DNA from: Nocardioides sp.
GTDB lineage: Bacteria > Actinomycetota > Actinomycetes > Propionibacteriales > Nocardioidaceae
Length of the DNA stretch: 12,215 nt
Reading direction: 5' to 3'
Assembly: GCA_029264225.1 (NCBI GenBank)
Contig: JARICB010000426.1
Location: forward strand, 1 to 12,215
Of this stretch, positions 5,729-12,215 are shown in pieces; within the stretch, counting starts at the first letter, position 1, and every line of letters starts with the position of its first letter. The position numbers and the translations under genes were made by a program. Under the pieces are notes generated by a model. It searched no databases, was not told where the DNA came from, and saw nothing but the letters and a program-made list of their open reading frames with translations.

Positions 5729-8076
5729 GCCGACATCACCTCCCGGTCGGGCAGACCCTGACCTTGGCCGGTGTAGCCGCCGGTACTACCTGGGTCACCC
5801 TGCTCTCGTGGCGCAGCCTGAGTGTCAACTCCGCTGAGTTCACCACCCCGTTGTTCTTCATCGGCGCACTGATCGCGGTGATCGGCGCACTGTCCAGGTC
5901 GGTCCGGCTGCCGGCCCTCGTCATCCTGGTGGCCCAACTCGTCGTCGCGTCCATCTGCGTGCTCGGCACCGTGACCGGCTCGATGGCCCCGACACCGGCA
6001 AACTTCGCGGAGTTCACCACCGCGTTCTCGGACGGGCTCGGTTCTGCCCGGCTCTACGTCGCGCCTATTCCGGTCGGGGTGCCGTCGATCACCGCGATCC
6101 TGGTGACCTGCGGCGCCGCGACCCTGGTCGCCGTCGACCTTCTCGCCGGCACCCTGAAGCGGATCCCGCTTGCGGGGCTGGTGCTGCTCACGAGCTACAG
6201 CGTTCCGGTGGCGATCACCGGAATCGGCCTCTCCTGGTGGGAGTTCATCGTGGTGGCAGCCGGATTCCTGGGCCTGCTCTACCTCGCCCACGGGGAGCAG
6301 GTCTCGCGGTGGGGCCGAGGGATGAGCGATGAGGAGGACCCCGACCCCAGTGGTTTCGGGGTGCGGACCGGAGCGATCCGCGGCTCGGCCCTCGCGATCG
6401 GGGCGACGGCAACAACACTCGCGCTCGCGGTGCCGATCCTGATACCGACCCTCGACGTCACCCTCTTCGACGGCAGCGGACCCGGCGAGCGCAAGATCGA
6501 GGTCTCCGACCCGATGGTTGACCTGCGTCGCGATCTGACCCTGGGCAAGGACATTCCGCTTCTCTGGGTGAACACGCCCGCCGAGAAGCCCAGCTACTTC
6601 CGGCTCTCCGTGCTGACCCGATTCAATGGCGACACCTGGACCCCCGGGGATCGCGACATCCCCGAGACCCAGCAGGCCGTGGGAGACATGCCCTCGCTGC
6701 TCGGCGTCGCACTCAACGCCGAGCGAGCGGAGTCGCAGTACCACGTACGGGTCAGCAATGACTTCGACTCGACCTGGCTTCCCACCACACCGCAGGTCAG
6801 CCAGATGAACGCGCCGGGTGACTGGCGCTACGACACCTCGACGATGGACTTCATGACCCCCGAGGAGGGTGCCAGCACCGCGGGCATGACCTACTCCCTG
6901 ACCGGTGTCGACCCCGACCCCGACCCCGAGGTCATGGACGACTCGGTCTCCGGCGCCTCCCTGGTGCGCTCACGCGACCTGGAGGTGCCGAGCTCCGTCT
7001 CGAGCGAGATCCGTTCCCTCGCCGCCTCCGTCACTGCTGATGCCCCGACCCGATTCCGCAAGGCCAGGGCCCTGCAGCAGTGGTTCCGCGAGGACGGCGG
7101 CTTCCGCTACAGCCTTGAGTCGGCCGATGACGCCGACCAAGGTGACTTGAACGCCTTCCTGGACCAGTCCGGGCGGGTCGGCTACTGCGAGCAGTTCGCC
7201 GCCTCGATGGCGATCATGGCGCGCGTCCTCGGCATTCCGGCGCGGGTGGCTGTGGGATTTCTCGACTCGAGGTCCGCGGGCCCCAACCAGTGGGAGTTCT
7301 CCGCCTGGGACCTCCATGCCTGGCCCGAACTCTTCTTCCCCGGCGCCGGCTGGGTCCGGTTCGAGCCGACACCCAGCGTGCGGGCTCCCCAGGCCCCGGG
7401 CTACACCAGTGCGGAGCTCACCCCCGACTCCGGGGCCACTCCCCGCCCGAGCACGAGCCGCTCCTCCGAACTGCTCCCTTCGCGTGGCGTCTCACCGTCG
7501 GCGAGCACCGCAGGCACCAGCGACGATGGCTCCACGATTCCATGGCCGGCCCTGTGGCTGGCCACTGCCGGCACGGTGCTACTGGTCGTGCTGCTCCTGC
7601 TGCCAGCCTTCGTACGCCGCCGACGACGTGAACGCCGACTGCGCGGCGACATCGAGGAGCTGTGGCTCGAACTGCGCGATCACGCCGTTGATCTGGGCCA
7701 TGGCTGGCCCCACGGTCGCTCACCACACGCCAGCGGCGTCTGGCTGGGCTCTCTCCTCGGCTCGCCCACCGCGACGAACGAGCAGCCCGAGCGACCGCGC
7801 CGTGGTCGGGCCGAGAACCCGGAGGCTGGTCTGGCACTCGACCGCGTGGTCGAGCGGCTGGAACGGGCGCGCTACTCCCTCGACAATGCGTCCCTCGACG
7901 CTGCGTCACTGTCGGCCGCACATGACGTGCGGGTCGTCGAGGCCGCCCTCGACCACGGCGTCGGGCCGCGAGTGCGCCGCCGCTCGAGGTGGCTACCTCG
8001 CTCGCTGCGCCGGTCGGCGTACCCGCCTGCACAAGAAGTGGTGACCCGGACGGCCGAGGACGCCGTCCGGAACTGA
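5725..8076 (+). CDS. Transglutaminase-like membrane protein (DUF3488/TgpA-type, DUF4129-like tail)
   Basis: Large polytopic membrane protein with a transglutaminase-like domain, 783 residues. About seven membrane segments lie in the N-terminal part (roughly 10-30, 41-57, 62-83, 121-140, 146-167, 171-189 and 219-240). A long extracytoplasmic region carries LSVLTRFNGDTW (294-305) and the transglutaminase core (about 440-560). One membrane segment (607-629) and a basic cytoplasmic tail with a DUF4129-like stretch (DIEELWLELRDHAVDLG) follow. The active-site Cys488 (GYCEQF) and His531 (DLHAWPELFF) are present. The usual third residue, Asp, is Glu547 (WVRFEPTP), which I recall as common in actinobacterial members. 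The linker between core and last helix is Ser/Thr/Pro-rich. ATG 5725 overlaps the DUF58 stop and has AAGGG 7 nt upstream; an upstream frame of over 1,100 codons is antisense-like noise inside DUF58. The substrate is unknown; peptide or envelope protein modification is a guess from family and topology. Confidence 0.92.
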   Translation: MSRHHLPVGQTLTLAGVAAGTTWVTLLSWRSLSVNSAEFTTPLFFIGALIAVIGALSRSVRLPALVILVAQLVVASICVLGTVTGSMAPTPANFAEFTTAFSDGLGSARLYVAPIPVGVPSITAILVTCGAATLVAVDLLAGTLKRIPLAGLVLLTSYSVPVAITGIGLSWWEFIVVAAGFLGLLYLAHGEQVSRWGRGMSDEEDPDPSGFGVRTGAIRGSALAIGATATTLALAVPILIPTLDVTLFDGSGPGERKIEVSDPMVDLRRDLTLGKDIPLLWVNTPAEKPSYFRLSVLTRFNGDTWTPGDRDIPETQQAVGDMPSLLGVALNAERAESQYHVRVSNDFDSTWLPTTPQVSQMNAPGDWRYDTSTMDFMTPEEGASTAGMTYSLTGVDPDPDPEVMDDSVSGASLVRSRDLEVPSSVSSEIRSLAASVTADAPTRFRKARALQQWFREDGGFRYSLESADDADQGDLNAFLDQSGRVGYCEQFAASMAIMARVLGIPARVAVGFLDSRSAGPNQWEFSAWDLHAWPELFFPGAGWVRFEPTPSVRAPQAPGYTSAELTPDSGATPRPSTSRSSELLPSRGVSPSASTAGTSDDGSTIPWPALWLATAGTVLLVVLLLLPAFVRRRRRERRLRGDIEELWLELRDHAVDLGHGWPHGRSPHASGVWLGSLLGSPTATNEQPERPRRGRAENPEAGLALDRVVERLERARYSLDNASLDAASLSAAHDVRVVEAALDHGVGPRVRRRSRWLPRSLRRSAYPPAQEVVTRTAEDAVRN
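6910..6927 (+). repeat. Short tandem repeat (GACCCC)x3 in the transglutaminase gene
   Basis: Three perfect copies of GACCCC encode a DPDPDP stretch in the extracytoplasmic linker before the transglutaminase core. It is probably a flexible acidic linker; such hexamers can change copy number by slippage without shifting frame. Confidence 0.8.
8046..8070. terminator. GC-rich hairpin between convergent genes, possible terminator
   Basis: CCGGACGGC (8046-8054) and GCCGTCCGG (8062-8070) form a perfect 9-bp stem with the 7-nt loop CGAGGAC. It sits in the last codons of the transglutaminase gene, just ahead of its tandem TGA-TAA stop and only 14 nt past the stop of the convergent DUF3040 gene. No T-tract follows on either strand, so a classical intrinsic terminator is uncertain. 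Actinobacterial terminators often lack the T-tract, and the location suits a bidirectional transcription stop. Confidence 0.4.
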
Positions 8077-8084
8077 TAAGCCGA

Positions 8085-8528
8085 TCAGAAGGGACCTTGT
8101 TCGCGACGTCGACGCCAGCGCTCTTCCATGCGTTCGAGGAAGGTGCCTGCGGCGCGCGGCCGACGCTGGCTGCGTCCGTGCCGGACCCGGTGCGCCCGAC
8201 CACCGTCCACGACGCCGAAGCCGTCGTGCCTGGTCTCGCGCATCGGCTGGCTCATCGCAGCCGGGTGGCGCAGCGTGGTGAAACCTATGGTGGCAGCGGC
8301 CAACATGATCACGAAGCCGACGATGCCGACGACTGGCTGGGTAGCCAACACTCCGGTGGTGAGCAGTGCCATGCCGACCACGAACGCGACTGCGGCAAGC
8401 AGCGCGCGTCGACGGGCGACCCGTTGCATCGTGGTCCCACGCAGCGTGGATGCCAGTTTGGGATCTTCCTCGCTGAGAGCACGCTCCATCGCCTCCAAGA
8501 GGCGTAACTCTTCTTCCGACATCGGCAC
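8085..8528 (-). CDS. DUF3040 small membrane protein
   Basis: Actinobacterial DUF3040 protein of unknown function. I place the start at GTG 8528, which gives MPMSEEELRLLEAMERAL, matching the usual MPLSEEE-type N-terminus of the family. It has a strong GAGGAGG (8534-8540) 5 nt upstream; an ATG two codons later and a longer frame from 8591 fit less well. The 147 residues comprise an acidic amphipathic N-terminal helix (1-20), a basic stretch, two membrane segments (about 41-60 and 65-85) and a long arginine-rich cytoplasmic tail ending in FLERMEERWRRRREQ. The gene follows dinB after 95 nt. A TAGACT (8570-8575, minus strand) could be its own -10, but no -35 is clear. Members are found near mraZ in other actinomycetes as I recall them, including Mycobacterium tuberculosis. 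Confidence 0.88.
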   Translation of the reverse strand: MPMSEEELRLLEAMERALSEEDPKLASTLRGTTMQRVARRRALLAAVAFVVGMALLTTGVLATQPVVGIVGFVIMLAAATIGFTTLRHPAAMSQPMRETRHDGFGVVDGGRAHRVRHGRSQRRPRAAGTFLERMEERWRRRREQGPF

Positions 8529-8623
8529 GGGTTCCTCCTCACCTGAAGCATCCGGCGTATGTGGAGCCAAGTCTAGGCACTGGTTGGGCACGGCAGGTAG
8601 CGGCTCGGCTAAATATCATTTCT

Positions 8624-9814
8624 TCAGGAGGAACCGAGCAGGCTGGCGGGCCCCACGGCGGCTGCACCGAAGCGTCGGGTGGCCCGATCCACGGCTCTGT
8701 CGGCCTCGGCCCAGCCGTGCTCGGGCTCACCCAGCACCAACTGTCGCTGCACGCTGGCGCGTGGCACCAGTCCCTCCACCCGGACCCCGACCAGCCGCAG
8801 GCGCGCTCGCTGCAACCCGAGGGCGTCATAGAGCTGAGTCGCCGTCCGGTAGATCTCTACGGTCACGTCGGTTGCTTCCGACAAGGTGCGGGAGCGGGTG
8901 ATCGTGGTGAAGTCGGCGAACCTGATCCGGATGGTCACCGTGCGCCCGGCAACGCCGGCGGCGCGCATGCGACTCGCCACTCGGCGTGTGAGTCGGAGCA
9001 GTTCACGCACGATCACCTCCCGGTCGTCGGTGTCGCGGGTGAAGGTCTCGTCTGCACCCATCGACCGCTCCGGCTCCAGTGGGCCTGCCCGGGGAACGAT
9101 TACTCGCCGATCATTACCCCAGGCCAGGTGGTGCAACTGGGTGCCGAGGTGGTGGCCGACTGCTCGTTGGAGCGTGCGTACGGGGATGTGCGCCACATCG
9201 CCGACCGTGACCAGCCCCAACCGGTGCAGCATCGTCTGGGTCTTCTCCCCCACTCCCCACAGTTCACCGACGTCGAGCGGATGCAGGAAGGCCGTCACCT
9301 GAGCAGGTGGCACCACCACGACACCGTCGGGCTTGGCGCGGCGGCTCGCCAACTTGGCCACGGACACCGATGCTGCCAACCCGACCGAACAGGTGATGCC
9401 TTGCTCGTCGTGGATCACGGCACGCAGCTGATCGGCGATGGCGGCCGGCGAACCCAGCCTGCGGGTGGAGCCGCGGACGTCGAGGAATGCCTCGTCCAGT
9501 GAGACCACCTCGACCAGCGGAGTGACCCGACGAAAGTTCTCCAGCACGGAGGCCGAGACCGACAGGTAGGTCTCGAAGTCGGGGGCGATCACCACCGCAC
9601 TCGGACACAGCCGTCGAGCTCGCGTCATCGGCAGCGCCGACCGGACGCCGTACTGCCGGGCCAGATAGTTGGCCGAGAGCACCACCCCGCGGCTGCCGCC
9701 CCCGACGATGACCGGGACGTCGGCCAGGTCGGGTCGCTCCCTGGTCGCGACGGAGGCGTAGAACGCGTCCATGTCGACGTGCAGGATCGGGGCGTTCCAG
9801 GAGAGGTCGCTCAT
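8624..9814 (-). CDS. dinB: DinB, DNA polymerase IV (Y-family translesion polymerase)
   Basis: Y-family polymerase that copies past DNA lesions and is recruited by the beta sliding clamp. The 396 residues show the palm metal site HVDMDAFYASV (12-22; Asp14, with Tyr19 at the steric-gate position) and SLDEAFLDV (105-113; Asp107 and Glu108). The finger motif VVLSANYLARQYGVRSALPM is at 44-63, and SVGLAASVSVAKLASRRAKP is at 143-161. The thumb helix-hairpin-helix (LWGVGEKT, 185-192) and the little-finger domain (about 250-357) follow. QLVLGE at 358-363 resembles the clamp-binding motif that ends E. coli DinB, but here another 33 residues follow. The start has GGAGGG 5 nt upstream, and the gene begins 21 nt after the methyltransferase stop, so the two are probably cotranscribed. 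I saw no LexA box within its short upstream gap. Confidence 0.96.
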   Translation of the reverse strand: MSDLSWNAPILHVDMDAFYASVATRERPDLADVPVIVGGGSRGVVLSANYLARQYGVRSALPMTRARRLCPSAVVIAPDFETYLSVSASVLENFRRVTPLVEVVSLDEAFLDVRGSTRRLGSPAAIADQLRAVIHDEQGITCSVGLAASVSVAKLASRRAKPDGVVVVPPAQVTAFLHPLDVGELWGVGEKTQTMLHRLGLVTVGDVAHIPVRTLQRAVGHHLGTQLHHLAWGNDRRVIVPRAGPLEPERSMGADETFTRDTDDREVIVRELLRLTRRVASRMRAAGVAGRTVTIRIRFADFTTITRSRTLSEATDVTVEIYRTATQLYDALGLQRARLRLVGVRVEGLVPRASVQRQLVLGEPEHGWAEADRAVDRATRRFGAAAVGPASLLGSS

Positions 9815-9835
9815 CCGGACCCTCCGGACGGTGGG

Positions 9836-10573
9836 TCAGCGGCTGGCGAGCACGTGCACCTGCGTTGCGAGTGGAAGGTATTCGGCTCGAGTAGCGACCG
9901 CGCGCTCGAGTGCGACCAGCGCTGCCGTGGCGCCGGGTTCGAGGTCGAGCAGCGAGCCCGGCACCAGATCGGCGAAGACCCGGATGCCCTGGATCGAAGT
10001 GAGCCCCAGACCGGCGACGGTAAGCATCGCTTCCAACTCTTCGCGAACGAACCGGTGACCACCCCGGCCTGCGGTGGGATCGTCGAGCAGGTCATGGGCT
10101 GCCTGGAAGTGCCCGGCCATCGCCCTGGCCACCACTGCGGCGTGGCGTTGGGCGACGAGCAGGCTGAGGTGTCCGCCGGGGCGCAACACCGACGCGATGG
10201 TTGCCAGCGCCGCGGCGGGATCCTCGACGACGTCGAGTACGCCGTGGCAGAGCACGAGGTCGGCCTCGTCGACCAGCCCGGCCAACTCGGTGAGATCCCC
10301 CTGCTGGGCGGTGATCCGGTCGGTGACGTCGGCATCGCGGGCCCGCCGATCCAGGGCAGCCAACGCATCAGGACTCGGGTCGATGACCTGGACCCGGTGG
10401 CCGAGCTCGGCCAGCGAGACCGCGAAGCCGCCGGTGCCGCCGCCGATGTCGACGATGCGGGCCTGCTGTGCGGGGTAGGCCCCGGGTTGATCCAGTAGGT
10501 CGCGGACTGCTGTCCACACGACACCGGTGCGGATGGACTGGCGACGCTCACTGGCAGTGGTAGGACCGGGCAT
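9836..10573 (-). CDS. Class I SAM-dependent methyltransferase, CmoM-like
   Basis: Rossmann-fold methyltransferase of 245 residues. Motif I is IVDIGGGTGGFA (40-51), the ribose-binding acidic residue is Asp65 in VIDPSP, and the later strands show DLVLCHGVLDVVEDP (105-119) and VLRPGGHLSLLV (129-140). The region AQRHAAVVARAMAGHFQAA (141-159), followed by GIRVFADL (196-203), resembles E. coli CmoM (SmtA), which methylates the wobble modification mcmo5U in tRNA. The similarity is recalled rather than computed, and actinomycetes do not generally carry the cmoA/cmoB pathway, so the substrate is unknown. ATG 10573 lies 37 nt after the dnaE2 stop, with a weak AGGG upstream; longer frames read back into dnaE2. 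It sits between two translesion polymerase genes, in the same direction and closely spaced, but a DNA-repair role is only a contextual guess. Confidence 0.87.
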   Translation of the reverse strand: MPGPTTASERRQSIRTGVVWTAVRDLLDQPGAYPAQQARIVDIGGGTGGFAVSLAELGHRVQVIDPSPDALAALDRRARDADVTDRITAQQGDLTELAGLVDEADLVLCHGVLDVVEDPAAALATIASVLRPGGHLSLLVAQRHAAVVARAMAGHFQAAHDLLDDPTAGRGGHRFVREELEAMLTVAGLGLTSIQGIRVFADLVPGSLLDLEPGATAALVALERAVATRAEYLPLATQVHVLASR

Positions 10574-10610
10574 ACGAGCAACCCTAGTGTGGTGCGGCTG
10601 GCAATCTCGC

Positions 10611-12215
10611 TCATCCCGGGCTCCCGGGGCTGCGGTGCCAGAGCTTGCGGGCGACATCCACGGCGTCCTCACCGGCGGGTTTGATGTCGGCGTAAGGCGA
10701 CAGCTGGAATCCACTGGAATGCACCAGCACCCGTCGCCGCTCGGGTTCGACACCCTGGGTAAAGCCCTCGGGCACCCTCGCCAGTTCGGCCCGGACGGCG
10801 GCGAGCGCCTCCTCGCGGGTGCGGGCACGCTGCCAGAGGTCGTGGAGCGCCGACAGTTCCCAAGCGCCGGTGGCCCGCAGCGACACCCCACGTCGCCCGG
10901 TGCGACGCAGCTCTCCTCGCACCACGAGCATCCAGGAGTGGAAGACGGTGGCGGCGTAGGGACCCTGCGCATCCTCGAAGAACGTGCAGTCGACCGGCCC
11001 CGTGCTGTCATCGAGGGTCAGGAAGATGACGCGTCGTCCCGACCGGATCGGTGGCGTCTGGGTCGCCACCTTGACTCCGGCCACCAACAGTTCGGACCGC
11101 CCCCGTTGCACCAACAGATCCTTGCTGCGAGTGATGCCGACCGCATCGAGGAACTCGGCATAGGGCGCGACCACGTGCTGGCTGACGTCAAGGCCGAGGA
11201 TCTCCAACTCGGCACGCATCCGCTCGCCGATGGTCATCTCCGGCAACCCGGTCGCCAGCTCGCCACCCTTACCCGGTTCATCACCCAGATCCAGGGTCAG
11301 CTGCACCGAGTCGATCGGTCGCAAGGTCCGGGGGGCCTGGGCCTGGGCGGCCGCTCGGATCACCGGGTCGCTGTTGTTGCGACCGGCCGCCTGCGTCGCC
11401 CGTGTCTCGGCAGGACTGGTGCGGCCGCTCGCCAACCCGCGGCCCCGGCCCCGCGACGTACGGTCCAGGACCCGGGCATGTCGATCGAGCTCGGCGATCT
11501 GGAGCAGAAGGTCTCGGCGGGTCAGGTGGCCACGCGGTCGGATCGTCTGAGCGCCTGCACCGATGCGGTAGATCGCGTCGAACCCACCGGCCAGCACCAG
11601 CCGTTCCAGCACCGGACGCGAGACCTGGGCGCGGTGGAAGAAGTCGGAGAGCGAGACGTAGGGCGTAGTGCAGTCGTGCCCCGTGCCACCGCGCGCAGCC
11701 ACGATCCGAGCCACCTCGGCGCCACTGATCCCCTTGACCTCGGCCAGCGCCAACCGGATCGCATAGCCGGGACGACCGTCGAGATCGGCCCGCTCCACGA
11801 CGTAGTCACCTGCCGAGGCGTTGATGTCGAGCCCGTAGACCCCGATGCCGAACTGGCGGGCATCGTCGAGGATCAGTCGTTTGGGATACATCCCAGGGTC
11901 GTGGGTGAGCACGCCGGCCAGGAAGTGGGCCGGCCAGTGGGCCTTGAGCCAGGCCGATTGATAGGTCGGCAGGGCGAACGCCGCCGCGTGCGCCTTGCAG
12001 AAGCCGAAGGAGGCGAAGGCTTCGAGCACCTTCCAGATCCGCTCGACCAGAGGCAGGGCGTAGCCACGGCCCAACGCCCGCGGGTAGAACCACAGCCTGG
12101 TCTGGGCCATCGACTCGGTCTCGCCAAGGGCACGCCGCTTCTCGTCGGCCTCGGCATTGCTCACCCCGGCGAACAGGGCGATGATCTCGATCACCTGCTC
12201 GTGGAAGACCACCAC
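10611..12215 (-). CDS. dnaE2: DnaE2-like error-prone DNA polymerase III alpha subunit (C-terminal part, cut by window edge)
   Basis: C-family DNA polymerase; the 534 visible residues begin inside the polymerase domain, so the PHP domain and the catalytic aspartates lie beyond the right edge. FHEQVIEIIALFAG (4-17) and ASFGFCKAHAAAFALPTYQS (68-87) are typical of error-prone DnaE2-type rather than replicative DnaE1 enzymes. A helix-hairpin-helix region (EVKGISGAEVARIV, 159-172) is followed by an Arg/Ser/Gln/Ala-rich linker (about 250-297). A clamp-motif-like QLTLDL lies at 305-310 and an OB-fold at about 372-455. The C-terminus (LVHSSGFQLSPYADIKPAGE...RKLWHRSPGS) is the usual DnaE2 end. The gene leads a run with the methyltransferase and dinB. 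The partner polymerase is DinB rather than ImuB, so this is not the imuA-imuB-dnaE2 mutasome arrangement. An SOS box, if present, would be outside the window. Confidence 0.85.
   Translation of the reverse strand: MVVFHEQVIEIIALFAGVSNAEADEKRRALGETESMAQTRLWFYPRALGRGYALPLVERIWKVLEAFASFGFCKAHAAAFALPTYQSAWLKAHWPAHFLAGVLTHDPGMYPKRLILDDARQFGIGVYGLDINASAGDYVVERADLDGRPGYAIRLALAEVKGISGAEVARIVAARGGTGHDCTTPYVSLSDFFHRAQVSRPVLERLVLAGGFDAIYRIGAGAQTIRPRGHLTRRDLLLQIAELDRHARVLDRTSRGRGRGLASGRTSPAETRATQAAGRNNSDPVIRAAAQAQAPRTLRPIDSVQLTLDLGDEPGKGGELATGLPEMTIGERMRAELEILGLDVSQHVVAPYAEFLDAVGITRSKDLLVQRGRSELLVAGVKVATQTPPIRSGRRVIFLTLDDSTGPVDCTFFEDAQGPYAATVFHSWMLVVRGELRRTGRRGVSLRATGAWELSALHDLWQRARTREEALAAVRAELARVPEGFTQGVEPERRRVLVHSSGFQLSPYADIKPAGEDAVDVARKLWHRSPGSPG

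Noticed and set aside
8529..8623. Possible dinB terminator or strong DUF3040 promoter
   Set aside because: Only a 4-bp stem (TAGC/GCTA) and a lone TAGACT without a -35 are visible, too weak to list as separate features.
9811..10614. 267-codon frame starting in an ATGA overlap with the dnaE2 stop
   Set aside because: The overlap looks like coupling, but the product is low-complexity Ser/Pro/Arg sequence and lies out of frame across the well-supported methyltransferase.
10574..11011. N-terminal extension of the methyltransferase
   Set aside because: It overlaps the C-terminal coding region of dnaE2 out of frame and is Pro/Arg/Ser-rich. The Rossmann domain is complete from 10573.
1..12215. Search for a mobile element, defence island, CRISPR array or RNA gene
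   Set aside because: No transposase or integrase motif, no spaced repeat array and no tRNA or rRNA signature was seen. Gene content and codon bias are uniform core-chromosome type.

Overview
The window is ordinary chromosome from a high-GC Gram-positive bacterium (actinomycete). The evidence is the strongly GC-biased third codon positions, the actinobacterial-type division genes, the DUF3040 membrane protein and the DnaE2-like polymerase. A relative of Nocardioides (Propionibacteriales) is my best guess, but it is an inference from protein style and not a database result. I see no mobile elements, CRISPR arrays, tRNA or rRNA genes.

Left part (1-3186, minus strand): the start of the division and cell wall (dcw) operon, read right to left. 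The order is mraZ, a 51-codon membrane micro-gene (2406-2561), rsmH, ftsL, then the 5' part of ftsI/pbpB, which runs off the left edge. rsmH/ftsL and ftsL/ftsI are joined by ATGA stop-start overlaps.

Divergent control region (3187-3501): upstream of mraZ lie five GTGG direct repeats at an exact 10-bp period. They overlie a TTGACG / 16 bp / TAAGGT promoter, so this is a textbook MraZ operator with more repeats than usual. A second, less regular set of GTGG motifs lies on the other strand in front of the moxR-like gene.

Middle part (3502-8076, plus strand): a tightly coupled three-gene operon. It encodes a MoxR-family AAA+ ATPase, a DUF58 membrane protein, and a large polytopic membrane protein with an extracytoplasmic transglutaminase-like domain. 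This is a widespread gene set with a poorly defined envelope role. It ends in a perfect GC-rich hairpin facing the convergent DUF3040 gene.

Right part (8085-12215, minus strand): the C-terminal part of a DnaE2-like error-prone polymerase (runs off the right edge), a CmoM-like SAM-dependent methyltransferase, DinB (DNA polymerase IV) and a DUF3040 membrane protein, all in one direction. The first three are closely spaced and look like a translesion synthesis operon with an unexplained methyltransferase in the middle.

I found no clear novel defence or mobile system. The points most worth following are the five-unit MraZ operator and its possible reach to the divergent operon, the micro-gene between mraZ and rsmH, and the methyltransferase between the two DNA polymerases.
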